Shown: positions 7,895-17,659 of the stretch, piece after piece | Numbering within the stretch: position 1 is the stretch's first letter | Layout: each line of letters begins with the position of its first letter | Assembly (NCBI GenBank): GCA_030538235.1 | Contig: JAUNUJ010000005.1 | Span: forward strand, 62,001-126,000 | Origin: Alcaligenaceae bacterium | GTDB lineage: Bacteria; Pseudomonadota; Gammaproteobacteria; Burkholderiales; Burkholderiaceae_B | Direction: 5' to 3' | Length of the DNA stretch: 64,000 nt | Notes under the pieces: generated by a model | Database searches by the model: none | The model's input: the letters and a program-made list of their open reading frames with translations, nothing else | What the model was told of the DNA's origin: nothing | Position numbers and translations under genes: made by a program

Positions 7895-8587
7895 ATGAAA
7901 ATAATGCAATTAGATGGTATCGTTATTGTGCTTCAACGAAAGGCGATAAAAAATCTCTATATTCGTGTGTTGCCTCCAACTGGTCAGGTGACTGTATCAA
8001 TTCCCAAGCAATTAAGTGAGCAGACGGTCATGGAGTTTATTACTGCCAAGTTGCCTTGGATTAGAGCGCAAAAGCAAAAGTTTACTGATATTAAACCACT
8101 TAGTGAAACTCGGTTTCGAACTGGAGAGATTCATAATTTGTGGGGCGAAGCTTATAAACTAAAACTTATCGAAGGCCATGGTAAACACGAAATTATTCAA
8201 ATTGGCGAAGAACTGCATCTATACGTACGAGATGGAACTTGCATAGAGAATAAAGCCTTAGTCATGGATGGATTTTACAAGACTTGCATTCAAGAGCAAC
8301 TCAAAACCTTGGTCCCTCTCTGGGAAGCGCGGATGACTGTGACCGCGCCCGTCATTCATCTACGTCGTATGAAGACGCGTTGGGGAAGTTGTAGGAGCGA
8401 TGGCAAGAGGATTTGCCTGAACAGCGAATTAGCTAAGAAGCCGCTTGAAAGTCTAGAGTATGTGTTGGTGCACGAGATGGTGCATTTGTTTGAGCATAGT
8501 CACAATCATCGTTTTTACGCTTTGATGGATCGTTTTTTACCGGATTGGCGCGAGCGTAAAAAGCGTTTGAATAATCGCTTGCTTTGA
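7895..8587 (+). CDS. YgjP-like M48-type metallopeptidase domain protein
   Basis: This 230-residue protein matches the YgjP/DUF45 family of small zinc metallopeptidases. The zinc motif HEMVH is at residues 193-197, with further histidines at 201-205 (HSHNH) that can supply the third ligand, and the family TRWGSC motif is at 161-166. There is no signal peptide, so it is cytoplasmic. The physiological substrate of these proteins is unknown. The gene has its own space between two small membrane protein genes and shows no strong ribosome binding site. A second ATG at 7904 is possible as start. Confidence 0.87.
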   Translation: MKIMQLDGIVIVLQRKAIKNLYIRVLPPTGQVTVSIPKQLSEQTVMEFITAKLPWIRAQKQKFTDIKPLSETRFRTGEIHNLWGEAYKLKLIEGHGKHEIIQIGEELHLYVRDGTCIENKALVMDGFYKTCIQEQLKTLVPLWEARMTVTAPVIHLRRMKTRWGSCRSDGKRICLNSELAKKPLESLEYVLVHEMVHLFEHSHNHRFYALMDRFLPDWRERKKRLNNRLL

Positions 8588-8699
8588 TTTAGAGTGTTGT
8601 CGGATTTATCAGTTTTTTAGCGATTTTCAGTTAAATGTCAGTCTCTTTGTCTGTATCATAGAGCATTCAATTGAATTTATTACTGAGGACTTTTCTTCG

Positions 8700-8966
8700 A
8701 TGGAAGTGGCGCTAGCTTATATCTCAACCGGTTTATATGTCTTAGGTGGTGTGACGGTATTTTTTGCAATCTTATGTTTGAGCACTTTGCATGTTAAGCC
8801 AAATGCTAAAAACCAGGCCTTATTGGATCAGTTAAGTCCCGAACAGATTATGCAGGCCAAGAAAAATGCGAGAAATGCCTTTATTTATATCTTTCTTTTT
8901 GGCATGGTGATTGCTTTAATCGGGTATGTACTTAGCGTTTATACCGGTAATTTATATGGTCACTAA
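8700..8966 (+). CDS. Hypothetical two-TM inner membrane protein, 88 aa
   Basis: I do not recognise a family. Residues 4-27 and 61-82 are membrane segments, joined by a hydrophilic loop (about 30-58) rich in Lys, Asn and Gln with the sequence LSPEQIMQAKKNARNA. Both termini are probably on the same side. It stands alone, converging on the Sel1-repeat gene only 18 bases away. Codon use looks like that of its neighbours, so it is probably a real, resident gene. Confidence 0.65.
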   Translation: MEVALAYISTGLYVLGGVTVFFAILCLSTLHVKPNAKNQALLDQLSPEQIMQAKKNARNAFIYIFLFGMVIALIGYVLSVYTGNLYGH

Positions 8967-8983
8967 TATAGTTCAAACTTGAG

Positions 8984-9724
8984 CTATTTGTTTTCTATTT
9001 TATCATCGACTGCTGTTTGTGCGGTTTTTTCAGTCGATGCCTGATTTGATTCATCTTCTAATTCCTCTTGCTGAGCTTGTTTGTTTAGCTCACTGTCGAG
9101 TCGTTTAGCTTGCTCACAACTGCTAAAAATACCTTTGTCACAGGATTTCTTATACCAATCGCGGGCTTGGTTGCGGTCGCTACTCACCCCTGAGCCTCTT
9201 TCGTAAAGCGAAGCGAGTGCAGCATAAGCAAGTAGGTAGTCTTGCTGTGCCGAGCGACTTAGCCATTTGTAGGCCTCTGCAGGATTTTTTTGAATTGTGT
9301 TGTCTTCATGGCTTTCCAGATCTAACAAGAGTGAAGCCAACAGATACTGGGCCTCAGCTTCGCCTTGCTCAGCGGCGGTGCTGAATCGCTCATAGGCAAT
9401 ATTGAAATTTTGCTCTACGCCTAGACCATGTAAATAGCTTTTGCCCAAAAAAGTTTGACCTAAGGCATGACCTTGATTGGCGGCTAGGCGAAACCATCGT
9501 GCCGCTTCTTTGAAGTTTTGCTTGGTGCCTAAATAATTCACTTGATAGGCCATACCCACTAGGACTTGAGCCTCTGCATGACCGCGTTGAGCAGATTTTA
9601 GACGCTCTTCAAAAGGCATGGCCAGTAGATTGTTTTGGTTTTTTGGCTGCGCCATCACGGTGCCTGTCAAAAGGCTAAAGCATGCTAAACAACGGATGCT
9701 TGATTGAATGAGTGATAATTTCAT
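8984..9724 (-). CDS. Exported Sel1-repeat (tetratricopeptide-like) protein
   Basis: This 246-residue protein has a signal peptide (residues 1-25, ending VMA before QP) and then about four Sel1-like repeats between residues 45 and 205, recognisable by AxxWFRLAANQG, YERFSTAAEQGEAEAQ, AYKWLSRSAQQ and ARDWYKKSCDKG. Such proteins are periplasmic scaffolds for protein-protein contacts. The last 40 residues are a charged Glu/Lys-rich tail without structure. It lies 60 bases downstream of tex on the same strand and could be cotranscribed with it. Partner unknown. Confidence 0.82.
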   Translation of the reverse strand: MKLSLIQSSIRCLACFSLLTGTVMAQPKNQNNLLAMPFEERLKSAQRGHAEAQVLVGMAYQVNYLGTKQNFKEAARWFRLAANQGHALGQTFLGKSYLHGLGVEQNFNIAYERFSTAAEQGEAEAQYLLASLLLDLESHEDNTIQKNPAEAYKWLSRSAQQDYLLAYAALASLYERGSGVSSDRNQARDWYKKSCDKGIFSSCEQAKRLDSELNKQAQQEELEDESNQASTEKTAQTAVDDKIENK

Positions 9725-9784
9725 TGTCTCACCTTATTTTCCTTGAATGACACCGTGTGGGTGACGAGTGTTTATACCATGTGA

Positions 9785-12199
9785 TTACTTTTTCAGCTTG
9801 GCAAAGGCTGCTGCCATAGCACCCATGGGTTCAGCTTCGCGGCGTCGCTGACCTTGATTAGCGGCGGTAGCACGTGGACCACCTCGCTTATTGTCACGAG
9901 TGCCACTGCTTCGATTGTCACCACGCGCAGGACGACCGCCACTGCCGGCACCGGGCTCATCATCTAAGCGCATGCTGAGATTAATACGGTTTCTGTCAAC
10001 CTCGGCTTCCAGTACTTTGACCTTTACGGTTTGACCAACCCGCACAACTTCACGAGGGTCATTTACAAACTTATCAGATAATGCAGAGATATGCACTAGT
10101 CCGTCTTGTCCTACACCAATATCCACAAAGGCACCGAAGGCGGCAACATTACTGACGACACCCTCCAGAATCATACCTGGAATTAAATCTCGGATGGATT
10201 CGATACCCTCTTGAAAGCTAGCAGTTTTAAACTCGGGGCGAGGATCGCGTCCGGGTTTTTCCAACTCATTAAAAATGTCTTTTACGGTAGGTAGACCGAA
10301 TTTCTCATCGGTAAAGCCACTAGGTGAAATGCCTTTGAGCGCATCTGTTTGACCCATAATGTCTTTGATGTCACTCTGAATTTTCTCCAAAATACGCTCA
10401 ACAACCGGGTAGGCCTCAGGGTGAACTGCGGAAGCGTCAAGCGGATTATCACCATTTTGAATACGCAAGAAACCTGCTGCCTGTTCAAAGGTTTTAGGAC
10501 CAAAGCGAGAGACTTCCAATAATTTTTTTCGATTGATAAAAGCACCGTTATTGTCACGCCATTCGACAATGTTTTTTGCCAAGGTGCTATTTAAACCGGA
10601 GACTCGAGCCAGTAGGGCAGCAGAGGCCGTATTAACATCGACACCGACAGCGTTAACACAATCCTCGACCACGGCATCGAGAGAACGAGCTAATTCACGT
10701 TGGTTAACATCGTGTTGATATTGACCGACGCCGATCGCCTTTGCTTCGATTTTTACTAATTCAGCTAATGGGTCCTGTAGACGACGGGCAATAGACACTG
10801 CACCGCGCAAACTAACGTCAAGTTCAGGAAATTCAGCTGCGGCTAATTCGGAAGCGGAGTAAACAGAAGCACCGGCTTCAGAAACCACAATTTTTTTAAC
10901 TTTGTCGAGTTTAAATTGTTTAATTAATTCACTCACCAAGCGCTCAGTTTCGCGAGAGGCGGTGCCATTACCGATAGCAATTAACTCAATATTATGCTTA
11001 GCGACAAAAGTGGCTAAAGTATCAATACTGCCTTTACGATCACGACGTGGCTCAAAGGGGTAAATGGTAGTGGTGTCCAGTAATTTACCGGTCGCATCGA
11101 TAGCAGCGACCTTGACACCGGTACGGATACCCGGGTCTAAACCGAGCACTGCTTTGGGACCTGCCGGAGCGGCCAGTAATAAATCTTTTAGATTATTTGC
11201 GAAGACTTTGATTGCGTCTTCTTCGGCGCGTTCACGCAGTTGTGTAATAAATTCGCTTTCAAAAGCAGTTAAAAGCTTCACGCGCCAAGTCCAACGACTG
11301 ACATCGGCGAGCCATTTGCCACGGGGAGAGGCCTTGGCGTCAAAATCGGCGCCTAAATTTAAGTGCTTGTTAATACGTTCGACACAAGGGTGAGGAGTTA
11401 GCTCTTCTTGTTCTGGTTGTAGACCGATACGAAGATCCAGACAGCCTTGTTGACGACCTCGTAGCATGGCTAGGATACGGTGTGATGGCAGAGTTTCCAA
11501 GCGTTCGCTGAAGTCATACCAGTCGCGAAATTTATCCGCTTCCTCTTCTTTGCCTTCGATTACTTTAGAGTATAAAAGCCCTTGCTTTGCGAGGAATTCG
11601 CGCATTTGTGCCAGTAAATCAGCGTCCTCGGCAAAACGCTCCGACAAGATATCACGAGCCCCATCAAGTGCTGCTTTGGTGTCAGAGATTTTATGCTCTT
11701 CATTGAGATAATTTGTAGCCAAGACCTCAGGATCAGCGTGACAATCAGCGAGAATAGCATCCGCTAAAGGCTCCAAACCGGCCTCAATGGCGATCTGAGC
11801 GCGAGTGCGACGTTTGGGTTTATACGGGGCATAAAGGTCTTCTAGGCGCTGCTTCGTGTCTGCAGCCATAATGGTAGACATCAGTTCCGGAGTGAGTTTG
11901 GCTTGTGAGTTGATTGAATCCAAAATGGCCAGTCGACGATCTTCCAGTTCACGCACATAGAGTAGACGTACTTCTAACTGACGTAAGACGGTATCATCCA
12001 GACCGCCGGTCACTTCTTTACGATAACGTGCAATAAATGGTACAGTAGCGCCTTCGTCCATTAAACCAACGGCCGCCGCGATCTGACTGACTTTAACTGC
12101 TAGCTCGTCAGCTAACTGTTGGATAATACGTGTCGCATCTACTTCCTGTGGAATGTCCAGTGACGAATTTTCAGGGGTTTGACTTACAGATTCTGTCAT
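9785..12199 (-). CDS. tex: Tex family RNA-binding transcription accessory protein
   Basis: An 804-residue cytoplasmic nucleic-acid-binding protein. The order is an N-terminal helical Tex domain, a YqgF/RNase H-like domain near residue 350 ([18 protein letters not shown]), helix-hairpin-helix motifs around 500-570, and an S1 RNA-binding domain around 670-745 ([20 protein letters not shown]). A Gly/Arg-rich basic tail follows. Tex is a conserved protein implicated in transcription and RNA turnover, first described in Bordetella pertussis as affecting toxin gene expression. Its length is slightly above the usual 770-790, because of the tail. Confidence 0.97.
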   Translation of the reverse strand: MTESVSQTPENSSLDIPQEVDATRIIQQLADELAVKVSQIAAAVGLMDEGATVPFIARYRKEVTGGLDDTVLRQLEVRLLYVRELEDRRLAILDSINSQAKLTPELMSTIMAADTKQRLEDLYAPYKPKRRTRAQIAIEAGLEPLADAILADCHADPEVLATNYLNEEHKISDTKAALDGARDILSERFAEDADLLAQMREFLAKQGLLYSKVIEGKEEEADKFRDWYDFSERLETLPSHRILAMLRGRQQGCLDLRIGLQPEQEELTPHPCVERINKHLNLGADFDAKASPRGKWLADVSRWTWRVKLLTAFESEFITQLRERAEEDAIKVFANNLKDLLLAAPAGPKAVLGLDPGIRTGVKVAAIDATGKLLDTTTIYPFEPRRDRKGSIDTLATFVAKHNIELIAIGNGTASRETERLVSELIKQFKLDKVKKIVVSEAGASVYSASELAAAEFPELDVSLRGAVSIARRLQDPLAELVKIEAKAIGVGQYQHDVNQRELARSLDAVVEDCVNAVGVDVNTASAALLARVSGLNSTLAKNIVEWRDNNGAFINRKKLLEVSRFGPKTFEQAAGFLRIQNGDNPLDASAVHPEAYPVVERILEKIQSDIKDIMGQTDALKGISPSGFTDEKFGLPTVKDIFNELEKPGRDPRPEFKTASFQEGIESIRDLIPGMILEGVVSNVAAFGAFVDIGVGQDGLVHISALSDKFVNDPREVVRVGQTVKVKVLEAEVDRNRINLSMRLDDEPGAGSGGRPARGDNRSSGTRDNKRGGPRATAANQGQRRREAEPMGAMAAAFAKLKK

Positions 12200-12339
12200 C
12201 TCACTCTCAAGTATTTATTAATAAAGGTAGTCATTTTGCCATAGTTAGGTGGCTAAATATATTCCTCAGCTAGGATTGCTACAATTGCTTGTGTCAAAAT
12301 AAGAATAAAATTACTTAAATTTCTTTTTTAGGATATGCC

Positions 12340-14445
12340 TTGAGTTTTAGCGTCAGCAGATTCTTTTCAGACGATGGTCCCTTTGCCGGTTCCGTTTCTA
12401 CCTTTACTAAGCGCCAGGCGCAGACCGAACTTGCCCAAGCAATTGAGGATACCTTTAGTAAAAAAAATATTCTGGTTGCTGAGGCCGGTACCGGTACCGG
12501 TAAAACTTGGGCTTATTTAGTACCGGCCTTATTAGAGCCGGGTAAAGTCATTATTTCGACCGGCACACGTAACCTCCAAGACCAAATTTTCAAAAAGGAT
12601 GTCCCCCAGGTCTGTAAAACTATGGGGATACCGGCACTGGTGGCTGTCCTTAAGGGACGCTCCAACTATGTCTGTCATCACTATTTAAAAGAACTCGAAG
12701 AGTCTGAAGCCGGCTTACGCAGCAAAGAAGAGGCGCCTTTACTACAAGCAATACGCCGTTTTACTGATACCTCTGCTATCGGTGACAAGGCGGATTGCAT
12801 CGCGGTTCCTGAAACTGCTGATATATGGCATCGAGTGACTTCCACGGCTGAAAGTTGTCTAGGCCAAGATTGCCAGTTTTCCGAAGAGTGTTTTACTAAT
12901 AAAGCTCGGACTCGTGCTCAAGAAGCTGATGTGGTGGTGATTAATCATGCCTTGTTTTTAGCAGATATCGCACTAAGACAAGAGGGGGTTTTTGATTTAT
13001 TGCCAACAGCAGAGGCGGTGGTTTTTGATGAGGCACATCAATTACCTGATTATGCCACGCGTTTCTTGGGGGAGCAGATTAGCGGTCAAAAAATACAGGA
13101 TTGGCAACGCCGTACCCTGGCGATGGTACGAGTTCAGCTCAAGGGTGTGTCCAAAGATATTGAACCTTTGATTCTAGCGGTGGGTGCTGCCCAGATGGAG
13201 TTCAGGTTGCAATTAAAACCTCTTGAGGACATGCAAAACCAACAGGCTCTGATACAAAATATACCGAATTTTGAGCGAGTGATGGGACGTTTTGATGAGC
13301 TAGTAGAAGCCATTAATTTACTGGTCAGGGCGCTCTTAAAGCACCAAGAAGCGCATCCTGATATTAAAGCGAAGACACGCGAGGGCGCGGCTATTTACGA
13401 TAGTCTGATCCGATGGTCACGCAGCCATAGCAAAGCTGATGCCGATAGCAGTAAGTCCGGCCAAGCATCCGCTGAGAGTTCAGACTCATTAGAAGCGCCG
13501 AGTTCTGATGACAGCGACAGTCTCAGTTCCTTGGTGGCCGAAGAGATGGAAGAAGAGCATAAGCAGGTGATGGAGTTCAAAGACACACCTTATGTGTGTT
13601 GGATTAACTTGACTCAAAATGCTTTTCAGTTGCAACGTGCACCCTTGAATGTTCGACATTTTGGCAAGTTTAAGCGCCCGGATCAAGCCTGGGTTTTTAC
13701 CTCCGCTACGTTGTCGGTTAATGGCAATTTTGATCATTTTGTAAATAATCTGGGTTTGTATGATGCTGAGGAAAGGGTGTGGGAATCGCCATTTCATTAT
13801 CAGGACAATACGATTATGCTGATTCCTAAATTGCCCCTGCCGGATGATTTTTCTTTTAGAGATAAGTTTCTTGATGTGCTGATGCCATTGATTAAGGCGA
13901 CCCACGGTGGTGTTTTAATTTTGTGCACTTCTTTAAGAGCAGTCGATGAGTTTGCAGAGATGCTATTAGAGCGTCTTGATCAGGGAGATATCGACCGAGC
14001 GGTACTCAAACAAGGTGAAAACTCACGCGGTTACTTGATGGACAAATTCCGCCAAGAGCGCAATGCCATTTTAGTGGGTAGCGCTAGCTTCTGGGAGGGT
14101 GTGGATTTTCCCGGCGATTTATTAACTTTGGTAGCGATTGATAAGATTCCATTTATGTCGCCCGATGATCCGGTGATAGATGCACGGATCAAGGATTGTG
14201 AGAGTCGCGGGGGCAGTTCTTTTTTTGAGATACAGATTCCGCATGCAGCGATTAGTCTGAAACAGGGTGCAGGTCGTCTGATCCGAAGTGAAACTGACGC
14301 CGGAGTCTTGGTGATTGGTGATGTGCGTCTAGTAGAAAAAGGCTACGGCAAAAGGCTATGGCAGGGTTTGCCAGATTTCTATCGTACCCGCGAGCCGGCC
14401 GATGCCCTGCAGTTTTTAACTTATTTGGCTAATTTACCAAAATAA
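12340..14445 (+). CDS. yoaA: DinG/YoaA-type ATP-dependent DNA helicase
   Basis: A 701-residue XPD-like superfamily 2 helicase. Walker A (GTGTGKT) is at residues 50-56 and the DEAH box (FDEAHQLPDYA) near 230. Cysteines near 110 and 174-185 (CLGQDCQFSEEC) form the iron-sulphur cluster site. The C-terminal helicase motifs include SASFWEGVDFPG and QGAGRLIRS. It begins with TTG at 12340, preceded by AGGA at 12330-12333; the nearby ATG at 12335 runs directly into a stop. Residues about 363-407 are a Ser/Asp/Glu-rich insertion, probably disordered, not usual in the family. The role is repair of damaged or stalled DNA. Confidence 0.92.
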   Translation: MSFSVSRFFSDDGPFAGSVSTFTKRQAQTELAQAIEDTFSKKNILVAEAGTGTGKTWAYLVPALLEPGKVIISTGTRNLQDQIFKKDVPQVCKTMGIPALVAVLKGRSNYVCHHYLKELEESEAGLRSKEEAPLLQAIRRFTDTSAIGDKADCIAVPETADIWHRVTSTAESCLGQDCQFSEECFTNKARTRAQEADVVVINHALFLADIALRQEGVFDLLPTAEAVVFDEAHQLPDYATRFLGEQISGQKIQDWQRRTLAMVRVQLKGVSKDIEPLILAVGAAQMEFRLQLKPLEDMQNQQALIQNIPNFERVMGRFDELVEAINLLVRALLKHQEAHPDIKAKTREGAAIYDSLIRWSRSHSKADADSSKSGQASAESSDSLEAPSSDDSDSLSSLVAEEMEEEHKQVMEFKDTPYVCWINLTQNAFQLQRAPLNVRHFGKFKRPDQAWVFTSATLSVNGNFDHFVNNLGLYDAEERVWESPFHYQDNTIMLIPKLPLPDDFSFRDKFLDVLMPLIKATHGGVLILCTSLRAVDEFAEMLLERLDQGDIDRAVLKQGENSRGYLMDKFRQERNAILVGSASFWEGVDFPGDLLTLVAIDKIPFMSPDDPVIDARIKDCESRGGSSFFEIQIPHAAISLKQGAGRLIRSETDAGVLVIGDVRLVEKGYGKRLWQGLPDFYRTREPADALQFLTYLANLPK

Positions 14446-14446
14446 A

Positions 14447-14474
14447 AAGGGCTCAGTTATAAAACTAAGCCCTT
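14447..14474 (+). terminator. Stem-loop between the converging helicase and bamD genes
   Basis: Arms 14447-14458 and 14463-14474 pair over 12 bases with one C/A mismatch and a 4-base loop. It starts just after the helicase stop codon. On the minus strand the stem is followed by a short T run (complement of the A run at 14444-14448), so it could also end the bamD transcript. Confidence 0.65.
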
Positions 14475-14500
14475 GATGTAGTTTAAGTCTAAATGTTTTG

Positions 14501-15325
14501 CTAGTTGAACCAGCTTGCCGGTTTAAAGAAATCTAACCAACTAGAATCCTGATTGAGGCCATGTTCGCGATACTCGGAGTTAGGATAGTTCTGATCGAAT
14601 ACGCGCTGCGCATCTGTGGCCTGATCCTGCAAGCCTAAGGCCTCATACGATTTCATCATAATATATAGCGCACGTTCTGTGGCAGAGACGCCGGAGAAGT
14701 CTCTGAGCACTGCTTGAGCGCGATTAATCGCAGCTACATAGCCATAGCGCTCGTAGTAGTACTGAGCTACGTTGACTTCGTTTTCGGCAATCGTATTAAC
14801 TAGCCAGTTAAGGCGCATACGAGAGTCCTCAGCATAACGACTTTGGGGAAAGCGTTCGACCAACTGACTAAATGCGGCGTAGGATTCACGCAAGCCCTTA
14901 GGGTCTCGCTCACTTGGGTCTTGGCCTGTGTAGCTACTTAGGAAGGCGCTAGGAGGCGTAAAAGTGATTAGACCCTTAAGGTAGAGCATATAGTCTGCAT
15001 GAGGATGATTGGGGTACAAGCTGTTAAAACGGTCAATCACTGCTTTAGCTTGTTCCGGCTCATCATCACGCCATAAGACGTAGGCTTCATCGATCATTGC
15101 CTGTTGAGCATAACTGGAATAAGGGAAACGTGTGCCGATTGTATGCAAATAGGCACTGGCCGAATTCCAAGAGCTGCTACGAACATGGTCACGGGCCGCA
15201 TCATAAAGTTGTGGTGCTGTCCAGCCAAGGGTCTCATCGTTAATCTTGTCTCTGGTGCTCGAGCACGCAGTTAGTAAGCTGACGCCCAGAACGAGTATTA
15301 AGGACTTTAAGGTTTTATTTTGCAT
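14501..15325 (-). CDS. bamD: Outer membrane assembly lipoprotein BamD
   Basis: A 274-residue lipoprotein with a lipobox LLTAC, acylated at Cys21, followed by tetratricopeptide-like helices: YDAARDHVRSSSWNSASAYL, the FPYSSYAQQAMIDEAY repeat and later FPQSRYAEDSRMRL, all typical of BamD. It is an essential part of the BAM complex that folds outer membrane proteins, including LptD and the trimeric adhesin encoded in this window. It is divergent from rluD, as in many proteobacteria. The C-terminal segment DSSWLDFFKPASWFN is aromatic-rich. Confidence 0.95.
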   Translation of the reverse strand: MQNKTLKSLILVLGVSLLTACSSTRDKINDETLGWTAPQLYDAARDHVRSSSWNSASAYLHTIGTRFPYSSYAQQAMIDEAYVLWRDDEPEQAKAVIDRFNSLYPNHPHADYMLYLKGLITFTPPSAFLSSYTGQDPSERDPKGLRESYAAFSQLVERFPQSRYAEDSRMRLNWLVNTIAENEVNVAQYYYERYGYVAAINRAQAVLRDFSGVSATERALYIMMKSYEALGLQDQATDAQRVFDQNYPNSEYREHGLNQDSSWLDFFKPASWFN

Positions 15326-15509
15326 GTTTTCAATCTAAAATAAGAATGCTTGCGTGATATTATGCATTATTCTGATAAATACAAACAATGATAACAGCCT
15401 TTTTACATCAGATACTCACTGTTGATCATAATATTTGAAAAATCAACCAAATAATCATTGTTTTTATCGTCAAAAATCATCAAGATAGTTCATTGTTATA
15501 GAGAGTTTT

Positions 15510-16481
15510 ATGTCCGAGAAATCCATTGATCTAAAAGACGAATTTGATGAGGACTCTTTGGAGCATGAGATCCTTGAGTTCGAAATGCCATTGAGTTTTA
15601 GTAGCGAACGTCTGGACAAGGTCTTGGCAAATTTATTACCGGAGCATTCACGCAGCCGTTTGCAACAGTGGATCGCCGAGGGGTGGGTTAGAGTCAATGA
15701 GCAGGCGGCTAAGGTACGTCAAACGATTCGTGCCGGTGACAGGATTTGGGTGCATGCACAGCCTTCTCAGGAGCAGACGGCCTTTAGTCCTGAAGCGCTT
15801 GAGCTTGATATTGTTGCAAGCACTGGGACTTATATTATTGTTAATAAGGTCGCCGGTATGGTAACTCATCCCGGCGCTGGTAATTGGTCTGGTACGTTAT
15901 TAAACGGTCTTTTATATCATTTTCCGGAGCTGGGGCAGATACCTCGAGCCGGTATTGTGCACCGTCTGGACAAAGACACTTCCGGTTTATTAATGATTGC
16001 TCGCACCGAAACGGCGCAAACTCATTTGGTGAGACAGTTACAGGAGCGCTCTGTGGGCAGACAGTATATGGCTCTGGTTAAAGGTCATTTGGCCGGCGAG
16101 GGCGTGATTGATGCGGCGATTGGTAGGGATCGCAGGGTGGCTGTCCGGATGTCCACCGACTCAGCCATTGCGCCAAAAGAAGCTCGGACTCATTATCGCT
16201 CTGTACGCAGAGGCTGTTGGCAAGGTCATTCCATTAGTTTAGTGGTTTGCCGTCTGGAAACCGGTCGCACCCATCAGATTCGGGTGCATTTGGCAAGTCT
16301 TGGTCATCCATTAATTGGTGATTCTCTCTATGGTGGTCCGGCGTGGGCTGGTGCGGAGCGACAAATGTTACATGCGCAAAACTTGTCTTTTATTGATCCA
16401 GCCAACGGCTCTGAACAGCATTTTACTGCGGTCTTAGCACCGGATATGCAGGCAGTGCACGATACAATTGAATGGCAGTAA
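15510..16481 (+). CDS. rluD: 23S rRNA pseudouridine synthase RluD
   Basis: 323 residues. An acidic N-terminus is followed by an S4 RNA-binding domain (about 32-85, ERLDKVLANLLPEHSRSRLQ) and the catalytic domain with HRLDKDTSGL, where Asp154 is the expected catalytic aspartate. Later RTHQIRVHLASLGHPLIGD is conserved. The enzyme makes pseudouridines in helix 69 of 23S rRNA. It is followed at 42 bases by the pgeF gene, the same order as rluD-yfiH in E. coli, so the two are probably cotranscribed. Confidence 0.95.
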   Translation: MSEKSIDLKDEFDEDSLEHEILEFEMPLSFSSERLDKVLANLLPEHSRSRLQQWIAEGWVRVNEQAAKVRQTIRAGDRIWVHAQPSQEQTAFSPEALELDIVASTGTYIIVNKVAGMVTHPGAGNWSGTLLNGLLYHFPELGQIPRAGIVHRLDKDTSGLLMIARTETAQTHLVRQLQERSVGRQYMALVKGHLAGEGVIDAAIGRDRRVAVRMSTDSAIAPKEARTHYRSVRRGCWQGHSISLVVCRLETGRTHQIRVHLASLGHPLIGDSLYGGPAWAGAERQMLHAQNLSFIDPANGSEQHFTAVLAPDMQAVHDTIEWQ

Positions 16482-16523
16482 GCATTAAGCTGTTATCTAT
16501 TTTTAGCCCTGTGAGGAGATGTT

Positions 16524-17369
16524 ATGCAAAGGCAACAACAATACCCTAAACCCTACGCCTTATATGATGAGTTGCATGGTTTGCCAATTATACGGGGACC
16601 CGAAGTGGCGGGACTTAGTTATTTTACCAGCACAGCCAAAGGTGATAGGAATGGCATTGTTGGCGTTTCTGTGGATCAGGATGCATTTAGCGAGGCTGGA
16701 TTTAATCTTGGCTTATCCAGTGGCGCCGAGCCGGAATTGATTTTAGCCAATCGCGCACGCTTAGCACAAGAGCTGCCTTCGGAGCCGGTGTGGATTGCTC
16801 AAGTTCATGGCGCTGAGGTGTTTGATGCTGATGATTGGCAAGTTGGTGATGAGATAACACGGGCGGATGCGTCAATTACAACTCAACCTGAACGGGTTCT
16901 GGTTGTGCAAACCGCTGATTGCATGCCGATAGTCCTATTAGGGGCTGATGCGCAGGTACTTGGCGTGGTGCATGCCGGTTGGCGTAGCCTATTGCTGGGG
17001 GTGGTTGAACATACCATCGCAGCAATGTGGCACAAGGTATCAGCGCCTATTGCGCACGTTTGGATTGGGCCTGCGATTGGCACTTCGGCTTTTGAGGTGG
17101 GCGCCGAGGTGCGTGAGGCTTTTTTAGAATTCAATCCCGAATACGAGGCATTTTTTATCGCTAAAAAAGATCAGCCTGAAAAGTACCTTGCCAATTTAGT
17201 GGGTATTGCCAATCATAAGTTGTTGAGCTTTAAACACTCAGGTGAGGTGGCAGAGGATTGTGCTATCTATTTCTCAGGACTGTGTACTTTTACCTTGTCT
17301 GATTGGTTTTATTCATACCGACGAAGCGAACAGACCGGGCGTTTAGTAACCCTCGCTTACTTGAGGTAG
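16524..17369 (+). CDS. pgeF: Peptidoglycan editing factor PgeF (YfiH, multicopper polyphenol oxidase-like)
   Basis: 281 residues with the YfiH core: QVHGAEV near residue 93, TADCMPIVLL near 131 and VHAGWRSLL near 151, giving the Cys/His residues of the active site. The family removes wrongly built peptidoglycan precursors (L-Ser in place of L-Ala). The first 40 or so residues are longer than in E. coli. The start at 16524 follows GAGGAG at 16512-16517. It lies just downstream of rluD as in many proteobacteria. Confidence 0.92.
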   Translation: MQRQQQYPKPYALYDELHGLPIIRGPEVAGLSYFTSTAKGDRNGIVGVSVDQDAFSEAGFNLGLSSGAEPELILANRARLAQELPSEPVWIAQVHGAEVFDADDWQVGDEITRADASITTQPERVLVVQTADCMPIVLLGADAQVLGVVHAGWRSLLLGVVEHTIAAMWHKVSAPIAHVWIGPAIGTSAFEVGAEVREAFLEFNPEYEAFFIAKKDQPEKYLANLVGIANHKLLSFKHSGEVAEDCAIYFSGLCTFTLSDWFYSYRRSEQTGRLVTLAYLR

Positions 17370-17540
17370 TTCTAATGCAAAATCGGGATATTACTATACA
17401 ATAGTAGTGTCAAATAGTTAAGCAGCGATTTTTACCGTGCTCTGGTTTAGAATCGTGATGACTTGCGATTAGTTCTAAGGAATACCTTGCTAGGCATGTG
17501 AACATAAACTTTATTGTCATATTTATTTATTACAATAAAG

Positions 17541-17578
17541 AATTGCCTAGGCAATTGTGTTAAATCTAGATGTAACAC
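17541..17578 (+). promoter_or_regulatory. Two abutting palindromes upstream of phaC (candidate operators)
   Basis: 17541-17556 is a perfect 16-bp palindrome, AATTGCCT followed by its complement. Next to it, 17557-17578 is a 22-bp palindrome (GTGTTA arms, ATCTAGAT core) with one mismatched pair. A TACAAT at 17587-17592 could be the -10, putting the second palindrome over the -35 region. The core TGC-N4-GCA of the first resembles the CTGC-N3/4-GCAG site reported for PhaR of Paracoccus denitrificans. Binding by the PhaR encoded in this cluster is inference. Confidence 0.55.
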
Positions 17579-17659
17579 TTTTAGATTACAATATATATAT
17601 ACCTTTAAATTTTTACGCTAAACAGAAAAGCCTACAGAGTTCATAGATGGAGATGATTG

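Noticed and set aside
15436..15450. FNR-like TTGA...TCAA sequence before rluD
   Set aside because: The half-sites are one base too close (13 bases in all) and the outer T/A positions do not match.
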